Source: Muscardinus avellanarius
Taxonomy: Eukaryota > Chordata > Mammalia > Rodentia > Gliridae
Length of the DNA: 64,000 nucleotides
NCBI GenBank assembly: GCA_963383645.1
Contig: OY726561.1
Coordinates: 138,892,727 to 138,956,726 of the forward strand
Reading direction: 5' to 3'
Of this stretch, positions 22,775-33,934 are shown one piece after another. A program made the position numbers and the translations under genes. Each line of letters opens with the position of its first letter. Within the stretch, counting starts at the first letter, position 1. Under the pieces are notes generated by a model. That model searched no databases and was not told the origin of the DNA. It saw nothing but the letters and a program-made list of their open reading frames with translations.

Positions 22775-22975
22775 TGTACTTTTTTGGTACTAGAGATTGG
22801 ACAGGGAGGCATTCTCCCTCTAAGGTATACCCCAGCCTTTTTTTTTTTTTATTTTGTATTTTGAAACAGGGGCTCTGTAAATTGTTGAGATTGGTTTTGA
22901 ACCTGCGATCCTTCTCTCTTAGGCCCCCCAAGTACTGAGACTATAGGCATGTGCCACGACGCCTGGCCAATTGTA
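22775..22975 (-). repeat. Dimeric SINE, antisense
   Basis: TTGGTACTAGAGATTGG, T-run linker, and CATGTGCCACGACGCCTGGC at the 5' end of the element. Confidence 0.75.
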
Positions 22976-23069
22976 CCTCATTCTTAAAAATTAATGAGAG
23001 GGGAAGCTCTACTTTCTTACGGAGCTGTGCACTCTGCCACTGACATTTGCCGTAGTTATTTTTGTTGTT

Positions 23070-23125
23070 TGGTATGGTGCTGGGGATCAGACCCAGGGCC
23101 TCATGCATCCTAGGCAGCAACTTCT
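23070..23125 (-). repeat. Antisense ID-like remnant
   Basis: GGTATGGTGCTGGGGATCAG and GCCTCATGCATCCTAGGCAG. Confidence 0.55.
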
Positions 23126-23359
23126 TCAACGAATGATTACTTAGTGACAGATTCTACTCCAAAATTGCAAAGTAGAATTAAGTTTATAGCTCCCGAAAGT
23201 ATTACGTGATCTTTTTTCCAACAAATTTGACAAAGATATTTTGGTGTTTGCACCTCAGCTTGTTTCTATTATCTGACTTGGAGCAGTTGAAGAGCTATAT
23301 AATATTTGAGTTAAATAATAGCTTTCCTTGTATTCTTCCCTGTATTATGTGATGGCTCT

Positions 23360-23432
23360 CTTCTTTCGGTGCTGGGTACTGAACCTGAGCCTTGTGCATA
23401 CTCAGCACTGAGCTACACAGCCAACATTGCTC
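23360..23432 (-). repeat. Antisense ID-like remnant
   Basis: CGGTGCTGGGTACTGAACC, GCCTTGTGCATACTCAGCAC and TGAGCTACACAGCC. Confidence 0.6.
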
Positions 23433-24761
23433 CTTTGACCTGTGGGGAATACAAAGGTGCCTGGCAACGTACGGAAGCCAGCGCTGCATACAGGACTAAA
23501 ACGTTTTAGTTACCTTCAGGGAGATGAGGATCCGTTTCCACTGAACAGCCACCCAACCGCTCATTTGTGGAGGGCCTTTCAGGTGACAAGGCGCCTCCGT
23601 GACGTCATTATTCTTAACTTACGCCCCGGGAGGCAAACTGGCTAGATGTCCTTGGTGGCTTTTTATAAAAAGACAATGCCGAGTCACACAGGTGACGCTC
23701 CCTGCACACGACGTCCTCATGATTCGACCGACGTCAGGGTCAGAGGTGCCTCTTGACCTCAGCCCGCTTCATGCCTGCTCACTGCCCCACCAGAGAACAC
23801 AGAAGAAGCTTCCCCGCTCATCGAATTGCCTCTTGCGTTCACCATCTTGCTTTGTGAAAGTCATGCCATTTTCAGCAGTGTGGCCTTGGGCAACCTTGGG
23901 GGGAATAACTTCTGAGTCTAGGTATCTGCCCATAGCTCATGGTGACATCCAGACTGCACTACTTGACGTCTCTGTCCTCCGTGGCCTCCCTGCCACTGTC
24001 CCTCCTCAGCACCCTTACCGGGGCACTCGGGCTCCCGCAGAACCTGCTCAAGAATCCCTTGGGCTTATCGTCTGAGAGCTGAAAAGTGCTGCTGAAATAG
24101 GAGAGTAATCTTATGCATAATCACACAAGTATTTTAGAAAGATTATTCAGTAGGTAATTGAGACATGCTCATTAACATGCTCTATTGCAAAATCAACAGA
24201 ATAGATATTAAACATATGTCTTAGCATCTACAAGTTACCAAGCAGTATTAAGAATACCGATTTCATCTTTCCAGATAAATTGTTGTTGTTCTGAGTCTTT
24301 ATAATCACATTTGCATATTAACTAGAGTAAGGGCCAGGGAATTTTTTTAAATAATAAGAGCTCATAATGACTTTAGATCATTTAGAGGACATAACTATTA
24401 TATCCTTTTTATGTTCTACAATTTAAATGAACAAGTAAAATTCTTAGTTCCCACATCAACTGAATCAGTAAGCAGCTGTAAAAGCAGGAAGTAAATAGAC
24501 AAGATACTTTAGACTGTAATCTTAGGCCGAGACACTGCTCATCCTTTCTTGGCTTACTGAGCTCTGGATAATGCTAGACTTGGGACCATTGTGGTTGGAA
24601 ATGCTCAATTAAGAACCTGTGAAACTCTAAGTCATCATTACTATCTCCCTGGCCTAGCAATGAGTATCCATCTCTGAACTGGCACTGACAGTGCTGTTCA
24701 CAAGGATTAGCATCCCCCCACTGCTTCGATTTTGAAAATATGTATCTTCAAACCATCTGCA
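23433..24761. other. No gene recognised
   Basis: Unique sequence. A 158-codon plus-strand ORF at 23599-24075 is one of the longer ones outside repeats, but has no known motif, no flanking splice sites I would defend, and overlaps another frame. Confidence 0.4.
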
Positions 24762-24932
24762 TCTGTGGTTCTTAGCGTGGGGTCCTCCCACCCGGGGACC
24801 TGCTAGAAATGCAAATTCATGGGCCTCGCCCAGCCCTCATGTTTCAGCAACTCTGGAGGTGGGGTTCAGTACCCACGTTTAACAGGTCTCTCGGGTGATG
24901 CCACAGCATCCTCAAGCTTGTGCAGGATTTAC
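24762..24932 (+). repeat. MER5A-like DNA transposon
   Basis: TGTGGTTCTTAGCGTGGGGT, CTGCTAGAAATGCAAATTCA, CTCTGGAGGTGGGGTTCAG and AACAGGTCTCTCGGGTGATG follow the MER5A consensus in order over about 170 bp. Confidence 0.75.
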
Positions 24933-24964
24933 AAGCAAAATGCAGCTTTCATCTAAAAATATTT

Positions 24965-25160
24965 CGAAGCTGGTTGTGGTAGCGTACACCTGTAATCCCA
25001 CTACTTGGGAGGCTGAGACAGGATTACAGGTCCAAGGCTAGACCGGACAACGTAACAAGACCCTGTTTCAAAATAAAAAATAAAAAGGGCTGAGGTGTGG
25101 CTGGTAGGTGGAATGTCCCTAGGTTCAATCCCCAACAACAAAAACAAATAAATAAAAAAA
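24965..25160 (+). repeat. Diverged dimeric SINE
   Basis: GCGTACACCTGTAATCCC start; right half AGGGCTGAGGTGTGGC; ends CCCCAACAAC. Confidence 0.75.
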
Positions 25161-25321
25161 TTATTATTATGCTAGTAAACCTTCAATTTAAAAAAAAAAT
25201 GGAGTGAGAGTGTATATTGGCATTTTAAACCTCCTCCAGTCCTCTTAAATCATTAGGGCTTAGAACTTCTTTGAGTAGACACCTATTGGCCTAAAACCAG
25301 CTATTTTAGAATACAAAGGGA

Positions 25322-25508
25322 GCCAGGCATGGTAATACACACCTGGAATTCCAGTTCTTGGGAAGCTGAGACAGGAGGTTTGCAGGTTCGAGGACAGCCT
25401 CAGCAGTATGACCAGCAAGGCTCTCAACAGTTTAGCAAGACCCTGCTTCAAAATAAAAACGCTGCAGGTGTAGCTTAAAGGTAGAATGCCCCTGGGTTCA
25501 ATCCCCAG

Positions 25509-25558
<50 letters not shown>
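25322..25558 (+). repeat. SINE ending in (CA)n
   Basis: AGCCAGGCATGGTAATACAC start and GGTTCAATCCCCAGT end, then 52 bp of CA at 25507-25558 followed by (TA)n. Confidence 0.8.
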
Positions 25559-25560
<2 letters not shown>

Positions 25561-25570
25561 TATATATATA

Positions 25571-25901
25571 TGGAGAAAGAGCATCCCGATGATAAAGAGA
25601 AGGTATCTCTCCTCTTAGGTAACTGAGTGTGATATCAGCACAGCTGTGCTCGGGGACTCTGGACAGGAGTAGACAGGAATTGAGTGGCAATCGGGTTGCA
25701 CTTGTAACCCCAGCTATGAAGCCAGCCTTTGTTTTCTTATTCCAGGTCAGGACTCTGGAACAATGCCTCTTTGGCCCAGGTGTCAGGCTTTAGCCACACC
25801 ACTGGGGTGAAGGAAGGGGGCGGGGCAGGGCGGGGCAGTGGGACAGGCCTCACAAGGTAAATAGAAAACGCCCTTTTCTGTTTTTGTTGCTTTGGTTTTG
25901 A
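25571..25901. other. No gene recognised
   Basis: Unique sequence with a G-rich patch (GGGGCAGGGCGGGGC at about 25822) that could form a G-quadruplex. Confidence 0.4.
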
Positions 25902-26097
25902 TTTAAGTATTAGTACTAGGGACTGAACCCAAGGGCTTTCTACCTCTGCAGTGCTTTTTTGTTTGGTTTTGAAACAGTCTCGCTAAGTTGCTGAGAGTTT
26001 CACTGTGTTGCTGAGGCTGACCTTGAACCCATGATCCTCCTGTCTCAGCCTCCCAAGTACTGGAATTACAGGTGTGTGCCACCACACCTGGCTGCCA
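25902..26097 (-). repeat. Dimeric SINE, antisense
   Basis: Antisense right half at TACTAGGGACTGAACCC and left half ending TGCCACCACACCTGGC. Confidence 0.75.
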
Positions 26098-26584
26098 TTT
26101 TCTTCAAACAGTAACTTCCTCAGAAAAATAGCTGCATAAAAAAATTTTTAAGCCGTGTAACATTCCGGAGGCTATAACCATTTTTTTTTTTATTTTTTTT
26201 TATTTTATTTTATTTATTTATTTTTTTTTCTTTTTTTTTTTTCCTTTTTTTTATTGGTGCACTGTATTCATACATCATAGTAGGATACATACTTTTGTAG
26301 ACATACATGCACACTTTTCCCAGTCAGCCCCCACCCAATCCCCACCCCATTCTCTCCCTATCCCTCCCTCCCATGCTTGGCTTAGTAGTTGACATCTAGT
26401 ATTATGGCAATTTATCTAAAATTAAAAATGATAATCTCACATAACAGTTTCATTTGTCTGATACCAAGCTTTTGATGACTTAAAGATAACATTTCAATAT
26501 TTCTTTTTGCTTTCTTTCTTACCAGAGAATATTTTTTTCTATTTTTTATGTGAAACTATCATATATTTATATATTTATTTTTCA

Positions 26585-27300
26585 GAAAAAAATCTATCCT
26601 AATATGGAATATGGAGTCTAGGTACCCAAAACGATCTTGAAAAAGAACAAAGCTAGAAGATATATATTTTCTGATTTCAAACCATATAAAGCTACAATAA
26701 TTGAAACAGTGTAGTACTATTCTAAAGGCAGATATATAAACCATTGGAGTTAAATAAAAGCCTAGAGCTAAATTCTTCCCTATATTGTCAAGTTATTTTT
26801 GACAAGGTTTCCACGAACATTTGGTGGTGGAAATGATAATCTTTTAACTAAATATTGTTAAAAAATAATAATTACATGGAAAAGAATAAAATTGGACCCT
26901 TACCTAATCCCATATACAAATATTAACTCAAAATAGATAATAGACCTAAATACAAATCTTAAGACTATAAACTTTTAGGAGAAAATCTGGGTCATAAAAC
27001 CTCACAACATTGAAATTGACAGTGATTTCTTGGTTATGATTTCAATGACACAGGCAACAGAGGAGTATACAGACTCCCTAAAAAAAAAAAATAAAAAAAT
27101 AAAAAAATTGTATATCCAAAGACAATGTAAACAGAGTTAAAAGTTACTAATAGAATGGGATAAAATATTTCCAATTGCTATATCTGAAGGTATATTAATA
27201 TTCCAACTAGAAATCCTAAAAATTAACAACAATAAAGGCAAACAATACCATTTAGAGATAGGTAAAAGACTAACATAAATAATGAATCTCCACAGATAAC
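26585..27300 (+). repeat. Reversed L1 ORF2 3' fragment within copy 1
   Basis: On the plus strand, opposite to ORF1, the text runs through recognisable L1 ORF2 C-terminal landmarks: TTATTTTTGACAAGG, AATAAAATTGGACCCTTACC, CAAATATTAACTCAAAATAG, CATAAAACCTCACAAC and GACACAGGCAACAG. Many stops break the frame, so it was old when captured. It ends about 10 bp from the ORF1 stop. Confidence 0.75.
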
Positions 27301-27305
27301 CAATC

Positions 27306-28268
27306 TTAATTGTCTGTTGGATGGAAACTCTTGTTTCTCTGGTTCTGGTGAGTGTTACCTATTTCTTCTTTGTAGTTAATCTCTTTGAGTATTTTCTCTA
27401 GTGCTGGTTTTGAAGACATAAATTCCTTCAGTTTCTGTTTGTCATGGAAGCTTCTTATTTCCCCATCTAATTTGATAGAAAGTTTTGCTGGGTAGGAAAT
27501 TTTTGGCTGGAAGTTGTTTTCTTTCAGAGTTTGGAATATGTTACCCCAAGCCCTTCTGGCTCTCATGACTTGGTTTGGGAAGTCTGGAGTGATTCTAATT
27601 GGTTTGCCTCTGAATGTCACTTGGCCCTTTGTTTTTGTTGCCTTTAAGATTCTCTGCTTGGCTTCCACATTGGTCATTTTGACAATTATGTGGCGTGGGG
27701 ATCCTCTTCTCTGATCCTGTCTAAAGGGAGTTCTATAAGTTTCCTGGATCTGTGTATCAACCTCTTGCTCTATGTTTGGAAAATTTTCTGCTATTACTTC
27801 CTTGAAGAGATTGTTGATCCCTTTGGTTTCACTTTCTTTTCCCTCCTCTATTCCAATTATTCTTAGGTTAGCTCTCTTAAACTGGGCCCATATTTCTTCA
27901 ATATCAGATTCCTGCTGTCGGATATTTTTTCCTAGATTAGAAACTATGCGTTCATTTTTTGATTTCTCATCTTCTAAGAGCGAGATTCTGTTCTCCATGT
28001 GTTCTAATCGGTTGTTTGTGCTTTGAATTGAGGCCTTTACTTCATTAATTGCATCCTTTATCTCTTTTTGGCTCTCTCTGAGTTCTTTTCGAAGCACCTC
28101 TATTATTTCTACAGTTATTTTCCTGATTTGATCTTCTAGAAATCTCTGATTTTCTGTTTTATCGGGTTCTGATGTTGTGGGGTTGTGGGCATTAATTGCT
28201 CCAGTATTATTCCTCTTTCCCATGATTTCCGATGTTTGTGCCTTCTCTGGGTTCTTCCCTTGGGTCAC
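27306..28268 (-). CDS. L1 ORF1 protein, intact, 320 aa (copy 1)
   Basis: Encodes a full L1 ORF1p-type RNA-binding chaperone, which coats LINE RNA in cytoplasmic particles and binds nucleic acid as a trimer. Starts MTQGKNPEKAQTSEIMGK; a heptad-rich coiled coil occupies roughly residues 40-125 (EIIEVLRKELRESQKEIK, then NNRLEHMENRISLLED). The RRM-like domain follows (NLRIIGIEEGKES near residues 133-147), and the basic C-terminal domain contains ILKATKTKGQVTFRGKPIR and PAKLSIKLDGEIRSFHD. At 320 residues it is slightly shorter than human ORF1p (338). A second in-frame ATG lies 15 codons in (MGKRNN), so either start is possible. No ORF2 follows. Whether it is expressed cannot be seen. Confidence 0.88.
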   Translation of the reverse strand: MTQGKNPEKAQTSEIMGKRNNTGAINAHNPTTSEPDKTENQRFLEDQIRKITVEIIEVLRKELRESQKEIKDAINEVKASIQSTNNRLEHMENRISLLEDEKSKNERIVSNLGKNIRQQESDIEEIWAQFKRANLRIIGIEEGKESETKGINNLFKEVIAENFPNIEQEVDTQIQETYRTPFRQDQRRGSPRHIIVKMTNVEAKQRILKATKTKGQVTFRGKPIRITPDFPNQVMRARRAWGNIFQTLKENNFQPKISYPAKLSIKLDGEIRSFHDKQKLKEFMSSKPALEKILKEINYKEEIGNTHQNQRNKSFHPTDN

Positions 28269-29020
28269 TATGACTTCCCTTAAGGTGTTCTGGATCTCGA
28301 GTCAGTAGTATCTCGGACCCCACTACTCCTTTACTGGGTTTTATCACAGAGTCTCCGACCCAGAGAGTCGATAGAGGCTGCTTTAGACTGTGGGGGGGGG
28401 GGGGTGCCAGGTTGCACGTTCTCCTATGGTGTGATATCTCTGCCACCGCCCCTCCCCCACTGGGTCAAGTCCCAGGGAGTATAGTACTGGGATTTCTCCT
28501 CTATGGCCCACAATTTGACTCACTGTTCTTGAGTACGCAGATGTAGCTGTACTGGCCTCGCTGAATTCGCTGCTGCTGCCGCCGGTGGCAATATGGCGCC
28601 GCTGCTACGCCCTCGGCTATGGGGCTGGCGTTTTTTTTCTTGATTTTGATTTCTACTTTGAATCCCTGCAGCGTGTGCTGAGCTCGGCCACTGGGAGCTT
28701 TAGATGCTCTCTGCGCGGAGAAATCCCACCTAGCTGTTCCACAGTGGCTCACCTCGGCTTGCTGTAGCCGTCCCGTGAATTCGCCGGTGCCTCCGGCAGT
28801 ATGGCGCTGCTGCCGCGTCTGCCGCGTCCTCGGGAGCGAGGCCGGTGTATCTCCTCTGTGGCTCTGTTCTCAGTCCGCTTTCTCTCTGGAGCCTGGTGAT
28901 TTTTTGTTTCACTGGTGATGGTGTTTTCTGGCTATGAAAGGCGCTGATTTTGTGGTAATGGAGATTTGTTGTTAGCGGGGCTCTTAAGCCCCGCTTTTCT
29001 CGGTCGCCATCTTCCCGGAA
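28269..29020 (-). promoter_or_regulatory. L1 5' UTR/promoter of copy 1
   Basis: GC-rich, about 750 bp, with two related blocks (around 28570-28720 and 28770-28880) that each contain a GCCATATTGCC/ATGGCGC-type core, as in monomeric rodent L1 promoters. The extreme 5' end carries GAAGATGGCG, a YY1-type site placed as in human L1. Contains an 11-bp G run at 28392-28402. Confidence 0.6.
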
Positions 29021-29026
29021 CTCTTA

Positions 29027-29243
29027 TTTATTTATTTATTTATTTATTTATTTTGGGGTGGTAGGTACTGGGGTTCCTGGAAGCCCTTCTACCTCCGGGC
29101 TACACTCCCAGACCTATTTTTGCATTTTTATTTGGAAACAGGGTCTCCTAAGCCAGCGCGCGGGGCTAGCTTCGAACCTGTGCGATCCTCCTGTCTCTGC
29201 CTCCCAAGCGTGGGGATTACAAGCATGCGCCACCACGCCCGGC
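29027..29243 (-). repeat. Dimeric SINE, subfamily A, antisense (host of half-L1 copy 1)
   Basis: TTCCTGGAAGCCCTTCTACC, then linker, then GCGCCACCACGCCCGGC at its 5' end. Its TTTA tail was split by the L1. Confidence 0.85.
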
Positions 29244-29374
29244 TATAACCATTTTTTAAAGTATTTGATATGCAAGCTTTATGTTGGGAACAGGGTAAAG
29301 GGAAAGTTTTATGATGCTAATTAGCAGGCTCTATATTATTCATACCATTTAATCTTGTGCATAATTTGTAGAAA

Positions 29375-29588
29375 TATTTTTTTGTGTGTGAGACACTGGG
29401 GATGGAATGCAGGAGCCTTTGATCTCTGGGCTATACCCCTGACCTATTTTATATTTTATTTGAAAACAGGGTCTCACTGAGTTGCTAAGAGCCTCACTAA
29501 GTAGCTGAGGCTGGCTTTGAACCTGCAAGCCTACGGTCTCAGCCCTCCAAGTACTGGGATTATAAGTGTGTACCACCATATTCGACTG
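29375..29588 (-). repeat. Dimeric SINE, antisense
   Basis: GACACTGGGGATGGAATGC, CACTGAGTTGCTAAGAGCC and GTGTACCACCATATTCGAC. Confidence 0.75.
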
Positions 29589-30490
29589 TAGAAATATTTC
29601 TATAATTTGTTTAATTCTGTGATATATTTATGAGCCATGGCCTAGTTAGATGGTAAACATTGTAGCAGAGGCAATGGTACCAGACACAATTGTAAGTATT
29701 GCTTGCATTTAAGGACAGTTATCTGGAAATGCAATGAAGGAGTAACATTCACCATTTTTACTAAGAGGAGGATATATATAGAAAAGCCGGGCATCTGAAT
29801 ACAATACCAGTGCACAAAGCTCCTCAAGAAAAGCCAGTATAAAGGTGACTTTTTCCAAAGTAGTGGCAAATTACAGTAAATACGTTATAATTGCAAAATA
29901 TAGATGAGTTTGCAAAAGCTTGATTACATATTAATGAATTTTTAAAGACTTTCTTTAGGGCTCTTATAATTTTTCTACTATGTGGTCTTTAACAGCAATA
30001 ATGCAGTCTTTATGTGTCAACTGACCTGTTTGGAAGGATAGCAAATGGTGTGTTTAATATTAATTCCAGTACTATAGGGGTAGTGCAATTGTATTTGCAA
30101 ATAATCCCTCTGCAAATAATTCTCTTTCAAAGATAAATGAGGGTGGAGACGAGGACCCTTGAGGATGAGCGGTACCAGAACATCGTCATTTCCATCACTT
30201 TGTTTACAAAAGCCACCAGAAGAACATCCTCCGCTCATTCAATTAGGTTGGGAGCGGAAGCTGCTCAAATAAGACTTCATACATCATCTCTTTGGAGCCC
30301 CCTATGGCACCGACTCTTGTGTATTATGGTGTAACGCCACTCTTCTGTTCTACCCTTCCTCCAGAGCTGGGGTTTCTTCAAAACAAACAAAGGTTAAGTT
30401 TTAGGGCTCCTTACTTACAGAGGCCCCAAGTCTAAGGCTTTTCCTAAAATGCAGGAACCAAAAATTTTAGGGTGCATCAGTTAATTGGTA
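29589..30490. other. No gene recognised
   Basis: AT-rich unique sequence. Confidence 0.45.
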
Positions 30491-30493
30491 AAA

Positions 30494-30533
<40 letters not shown>

Positions 30534-30670
30534 AGAGAGAGAGAGAGAGCCCTGAAAGCTGTAGCTGTGTGTATAGAACCCTGAAAAAAAATATATATAT
30601 ATTTCACATATATAAAAACATGTATATATATACATATATATGTGCATGTATATATATGTGTGTGTGTGTG
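30494..30670 (+). repeat. (TG)n-(GA)n and alternating AT/ATAC microsatellite cluster
   Basis: About 36 bp of TG, then (GA)n at 30531-30549, and after a short spacer a (TA)/(CATA)-rich tract and another (TG)n ending near 30671. Confidence 0.85.
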
Positions 30671-30799
30671 TGTATGTTCTAGCAATGTTCTTACGGTCTT
30701 ATAAAATTTCTGAAAGATATTTCAGTTGAAATAAAAAAGTTTCTGAAAGATATTTAATTTTATTTATTTGTATTTAATTTTTAATTTTTATTTTTTTGT

Positions 30800-31003
30800 G
30801 TGTACGTGGTACTGGAGTTGAACCCAGAGGCATTCTACCTTGGAGCTATACCCCCGGCCCGATTTTGTTTCTTATTTGGAAACAAAGTCTCCCTAGGTTG
30901 GTAATAGCCACCACTTGCTGGGGCTGTACTAAAACCTGCCACCCTCCTTATTCAGCCTCCCAAGTGCAGGGGTTACACGCGTAGGCCTCCGCACCCACCT
31001 GAG
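30800..31003 (-). repeat. Dimeric SINE, antisense
   Basis: GTGGTACTGGAGTTGAACCC and GCAGGGGTTACACGCGTAGG. Confidence 0.75.
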
Positions 31004-31317
31004 ATTGATTTTACAGCACTCTGCGGGCTTTCCTTCCATCACAGTTTTCCTATCAGGTTAAGATGGAAGTGGTCGTGGGGATATTCTGGCTCTGTCCCCA
31101 AGGAACTTGAGACTGAAATGCATTTAGGTTCTGTTGGCACCTAGTGGAGATGCTTCAACACCACTGCGCCCGGGATCTAGAAGGAAGTGTGCCCGTGTTG
31201 CCCAGCACCCGGCACGTGCGCGTGGTCGGGCAAGGCAGAACCAGGAGTTAGTCGCTCCTTTTTCTAGATTCTAATTCTAAAAAATCAAATACAAATGAAC
31301 TGTGCCAGAGGACGGCA

Positions 31318-31319
31318 TT

Positions 31320-31355
<36 letters not shown>

Positions 31356-31385
31356 TCCTTCCTTCCTTCCTTCCTTCCTTTCTTT
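31318..31385 (+). repeat. (TTTC)n/(TTCC)n microsatellite
   Basis: About ten TTTC units then six TTCC units, directly abutting the 3' end of the antisense SINE at 31388. Confidence 0.9.
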
Positions 31386-31563
31386 TTGCGGTACAGGGGA
31401 TGGAACCCTCCAAGCTACACCCTCAGCCCTATTTTTATTTTTATTTTGAAACAGGGTCTCACTGAGTTGCAAAGGGCCTCATTAAGTAGCTGAGGCTGTC
31501 TGCGCACCGCGATCCTCCTGTCTCAGCCTCCCCAATGCTGGCGTGCGCCAACACTGCCCAGCC
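31386..31563 (-). repeat. Dimeric SINE, antisense
   Basis: GCGGTACAGGGGATGGAACC through GGCGTGCGCCAACACTGCCC; the adjoining (TTTC)n is its expanded A-rich tail on the other strand. Confidence 0.8.
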
Positions 31564-32489
31564 GGCTTGGCTTGCATTTCTGTTATCTCTTTGGAGGACA
31601 GTACGAAGTCACTATCATGTCAGGAGGTGATAAAAGGTCCTCTGGCCCCGAACTGGAAGAATAAAATGCTTTGGGGCACATCACTTAATTGGCAAGAACA
31701 GTTTTATTTTCTAGGTTTTGTGGTCGTTGTGCCATTTGTCATTCAAATTTGGAACTCCTTGTGATTTCTTTTTGCATTCTACAAATAAACATTCACTTTA
31801 TATCGGATGTGAGAATCTTTGTGCTGTTTAGCTTGGTGTGTCAGTGTCGCTGGGCTAAGCCATGGCCAGATGTAGCTGGTAGAGGGCGATTCAGAGGCGG
31901 TCACAAAGGGGTCCGTCCCCTCGTCCACGAGGCAGGGATGCTTCCACCTACCCACTTCGCAGCACAGTCACGAGCATTAAGGAACACCTCTAGAGCACCT
32001 CACCAAGTGCCTGGCACACAGAGGGCATAAATGCACATTTAAAATCCCTTCTATAATGCTCAATCCAATTCTATTTCCTGAAATAGCCTTCTAACGTGCT
32101 ACCTTGTGGATGAGCAGGGGAAAAAAAAGATAATTCCAAGATTTTTCCTTTCCTCCTTACAGAAAATTTTGAGCTGTACAACAGATGCAGGAAGTTCATT
32201 TCTTTTTCTGTCAAGACATGGCACTGTCTGTACAAGGTGTGAAAATATGTCATTTTCCATCCCCAACAAAAGTTAGCAAATTGCTGCAGACAAACTGTCT
32301 AGGCAGCGGGTGGGAGAACAAGGCGCAGCACTTTGGGTGCTTCGGTATCCTTTGGGAAGCTGAAGGCCTCCAAGGCCGGGTTTGAGGGTTCAGAGCCCCG
32401 TCCTTGGCACTGAGAGGTGCAGAAGACAGGAAGAGATCAGAAAGCCTTGAGAGCTGTGAAGAGACATGATAGTTACCTGGATCTGCCTC
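31564..32489. other. No gene recognised; possible MIR/L2 trace
   Basis: Unique sequence. AGTGCCTGGCACACAGAGGG near 32009 resembles the common antisense MIR/L2 end. Confidence 0.4.
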
Positions 32490-32735
32490 AGCCGTCAGTG
32501 ATATGCTTGGTGGTCCTTAGGAGTGTGCAGGTCATTGGGGTATACCTTTGAAGGGTGTCCTGGGACCAGGTCCTCACATCTTCCTTTCTCTTTGCTTTGA
32601 AGTGAGAAGCTTCCTCTGCCTTGTGCCCCTGCTATGGACTGAGACCTCCAAAGCCTTGGGCCAAATAAACTTTTCTTCTTTTTAAGTTATTTGCTTCAGA
32701 TGTTTTGTCATAGTAATGCAGAGCTAACTAACATA
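32490..32735 (+). repeat. Solo LTR, MaLR/ERVL type
   Basis: Ends with the signature series CTATGGACTGAGACCTCC, CCAAATAAACTTTTCTTC, TTAAGTTATTTGCTTCAG and AGAGCTAACTAACA. The 5' edge is uncertain. Confidence 0.6.
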
Positions 32736-32849
32736 TAAACTTAGGAATCTTCATAAAAAGCTACATACTGTTAACCAAAAGAAAAAGGTTTTGCACTTAA
32801 GTTCATAAACTTATTTCAAAGACAAAGTATTAATTCTGCTATTCATCTA

Positions 32850-33003
32850 AAATAGATGCCACAGTGCATGCATGTAATCGCAGTACTTGGGAGGCTGAAA
32901 CAGGAGGATTGCAGGTTGGAGGTCAGCCTCAGCTACTTAGTAAGACCTGGCTTCAAAATAAAAAGGTCTGGGGGTATCTCGAAGAGGGAGAATCCCCCTG
33001 GGT
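32850..33003 (+). repeat. SINE with degraded right half
   Basis: GTGCATGCATGTAATCGCAG and GGTCTGGGGGTATCTCG; the last part is broken. Confidence 0.65.
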
Positions 33004-33934
33004 GGCTCGTGTTTTAAAGTCCTCTGAGCACAGTGGATTAGGAAGTATAAATGCAGATGACAGTATCAAAAATAGCCGGGAAGACAACTGAAGCCCAGGT
33101 GAATGACAAGCTTCACAGCTGTGACAATGTAGACAAGAACAATGAGACACCTTCTTCAAGGTTCCAGAATAAACAGCAAGCTGGCAACAGTAACTGCAGG
33201 AAAAAGATGTGAAGGTACAAGAAACTTTGTACTAAGAAAAACAGTGGTTCGAATGACACAAAGTAGCCTGAGCTCTGAGCACCCATCAGTCAAGGACTGA
33301 GTACACTGAGATATTTATCCTTACACTGGAGGGGGATAAAACCTACACAGCTATGGAGAGAAGTTGTTCAGGGGTCGATGAGGCTCAGAAAAGCTAGTCA
33401 CTGGTACATCGATTTTACCTGAGGTCGTGGATGGATGCATCAATTTTTCTTCTTTGCTGGAGAATTACATGCTGCCGGAATCTCCAAAGACATTTGATCT
33501 GTCATCTTTGATATTAGACTCCAGAGCAATATGTTCGTGCTACGCAGTCTTTACTACTAGCCAAATAAAGCAGATGTGTCTAAATGACCCATCTGTGCCC
33601 CTTTTGTTCCTAAGGCACCGAATGTCCACCTCTCTATCACTTAATGGACTAGAATCTTGGAGCTAGAAGGGGACTAAGAAGTCATTCAATCAGAAAGGTG
33701 TTCGATGCAGAAACATCTGCTATGACATCCCCCAAGAAGGGGTCGTATGCCCCTGCATTCTGCTATAGGTAGACCGTTCCTTCCCCTCTCATTTGTAGAA
33801 AGCCCATCTTTATTATTATATCTCAATTGCTCTAAGAAATTCTATCCATTTAGTCATGATTATCTCCTCTGGAACCTCCCAAACACGTCCCTATATTTCC
33901 TCACAAGTCAGCCCTGTGGTTCTGAAACACACAT
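33004..33934. other. No gene recognised
   Basis: Unique sequence. GGAGCTAGAAGGGGACTAAG near 33659 may belong to an old repeat that I cannot name. Confidence 0.4.

Larger units (their letters stand above)
26221..29020 (-). mobile_element. Composite half-L1, copy 1 (ORF1 plus reversed ORF2 fragment)
   Basis: Read on the minus strand: 5' UTR from TTCCGGGAAGATGGCGACC (29018), ORF1 (28268-27306), then about 0.7 kb in which older L1 ORF2 sequence lies on the opposite strand, then a 3' UTR ending CAGTGCACCAATAAA and an A tail at 26221-26252. There is no forward ORF2. The same order with the same junctions is seen in copy 2 at 47908-50690, so the layout belongs to the element, not to a local accident. 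It resembles HAL1 ('half-L1') elements, which keep ORF1 but lack ORF2 and depend on another L1 for reverse transcriptase. Confidence 0.8.
26172..29257. mobile_element. Nested insertion: half-L1 inside the A tail of an antisense SINE
   Basis: The word CTATAACCATTTTTT occurs at 26172 and again at 29243, flanking the whole block. The SINE's 5' end (GCCGGGC reversed) abuts the right copy, while its T-rich tail should abut the left one, so this is the SINE's target duplication. The 2.8-kb L1 element sits inside the SINE's TTTA-rich tail. Order: SINE first, L1 second. Confidence 0.8.

Noticed and set aside
26221..29020. Ordinary twin-priming inversion of a full L1 in copy 1
   Set aside because: Twin priming would give a copy-specific breakpoint, but copy 2 has the same junction, and the reversed part is older and more decayed than ORF1.
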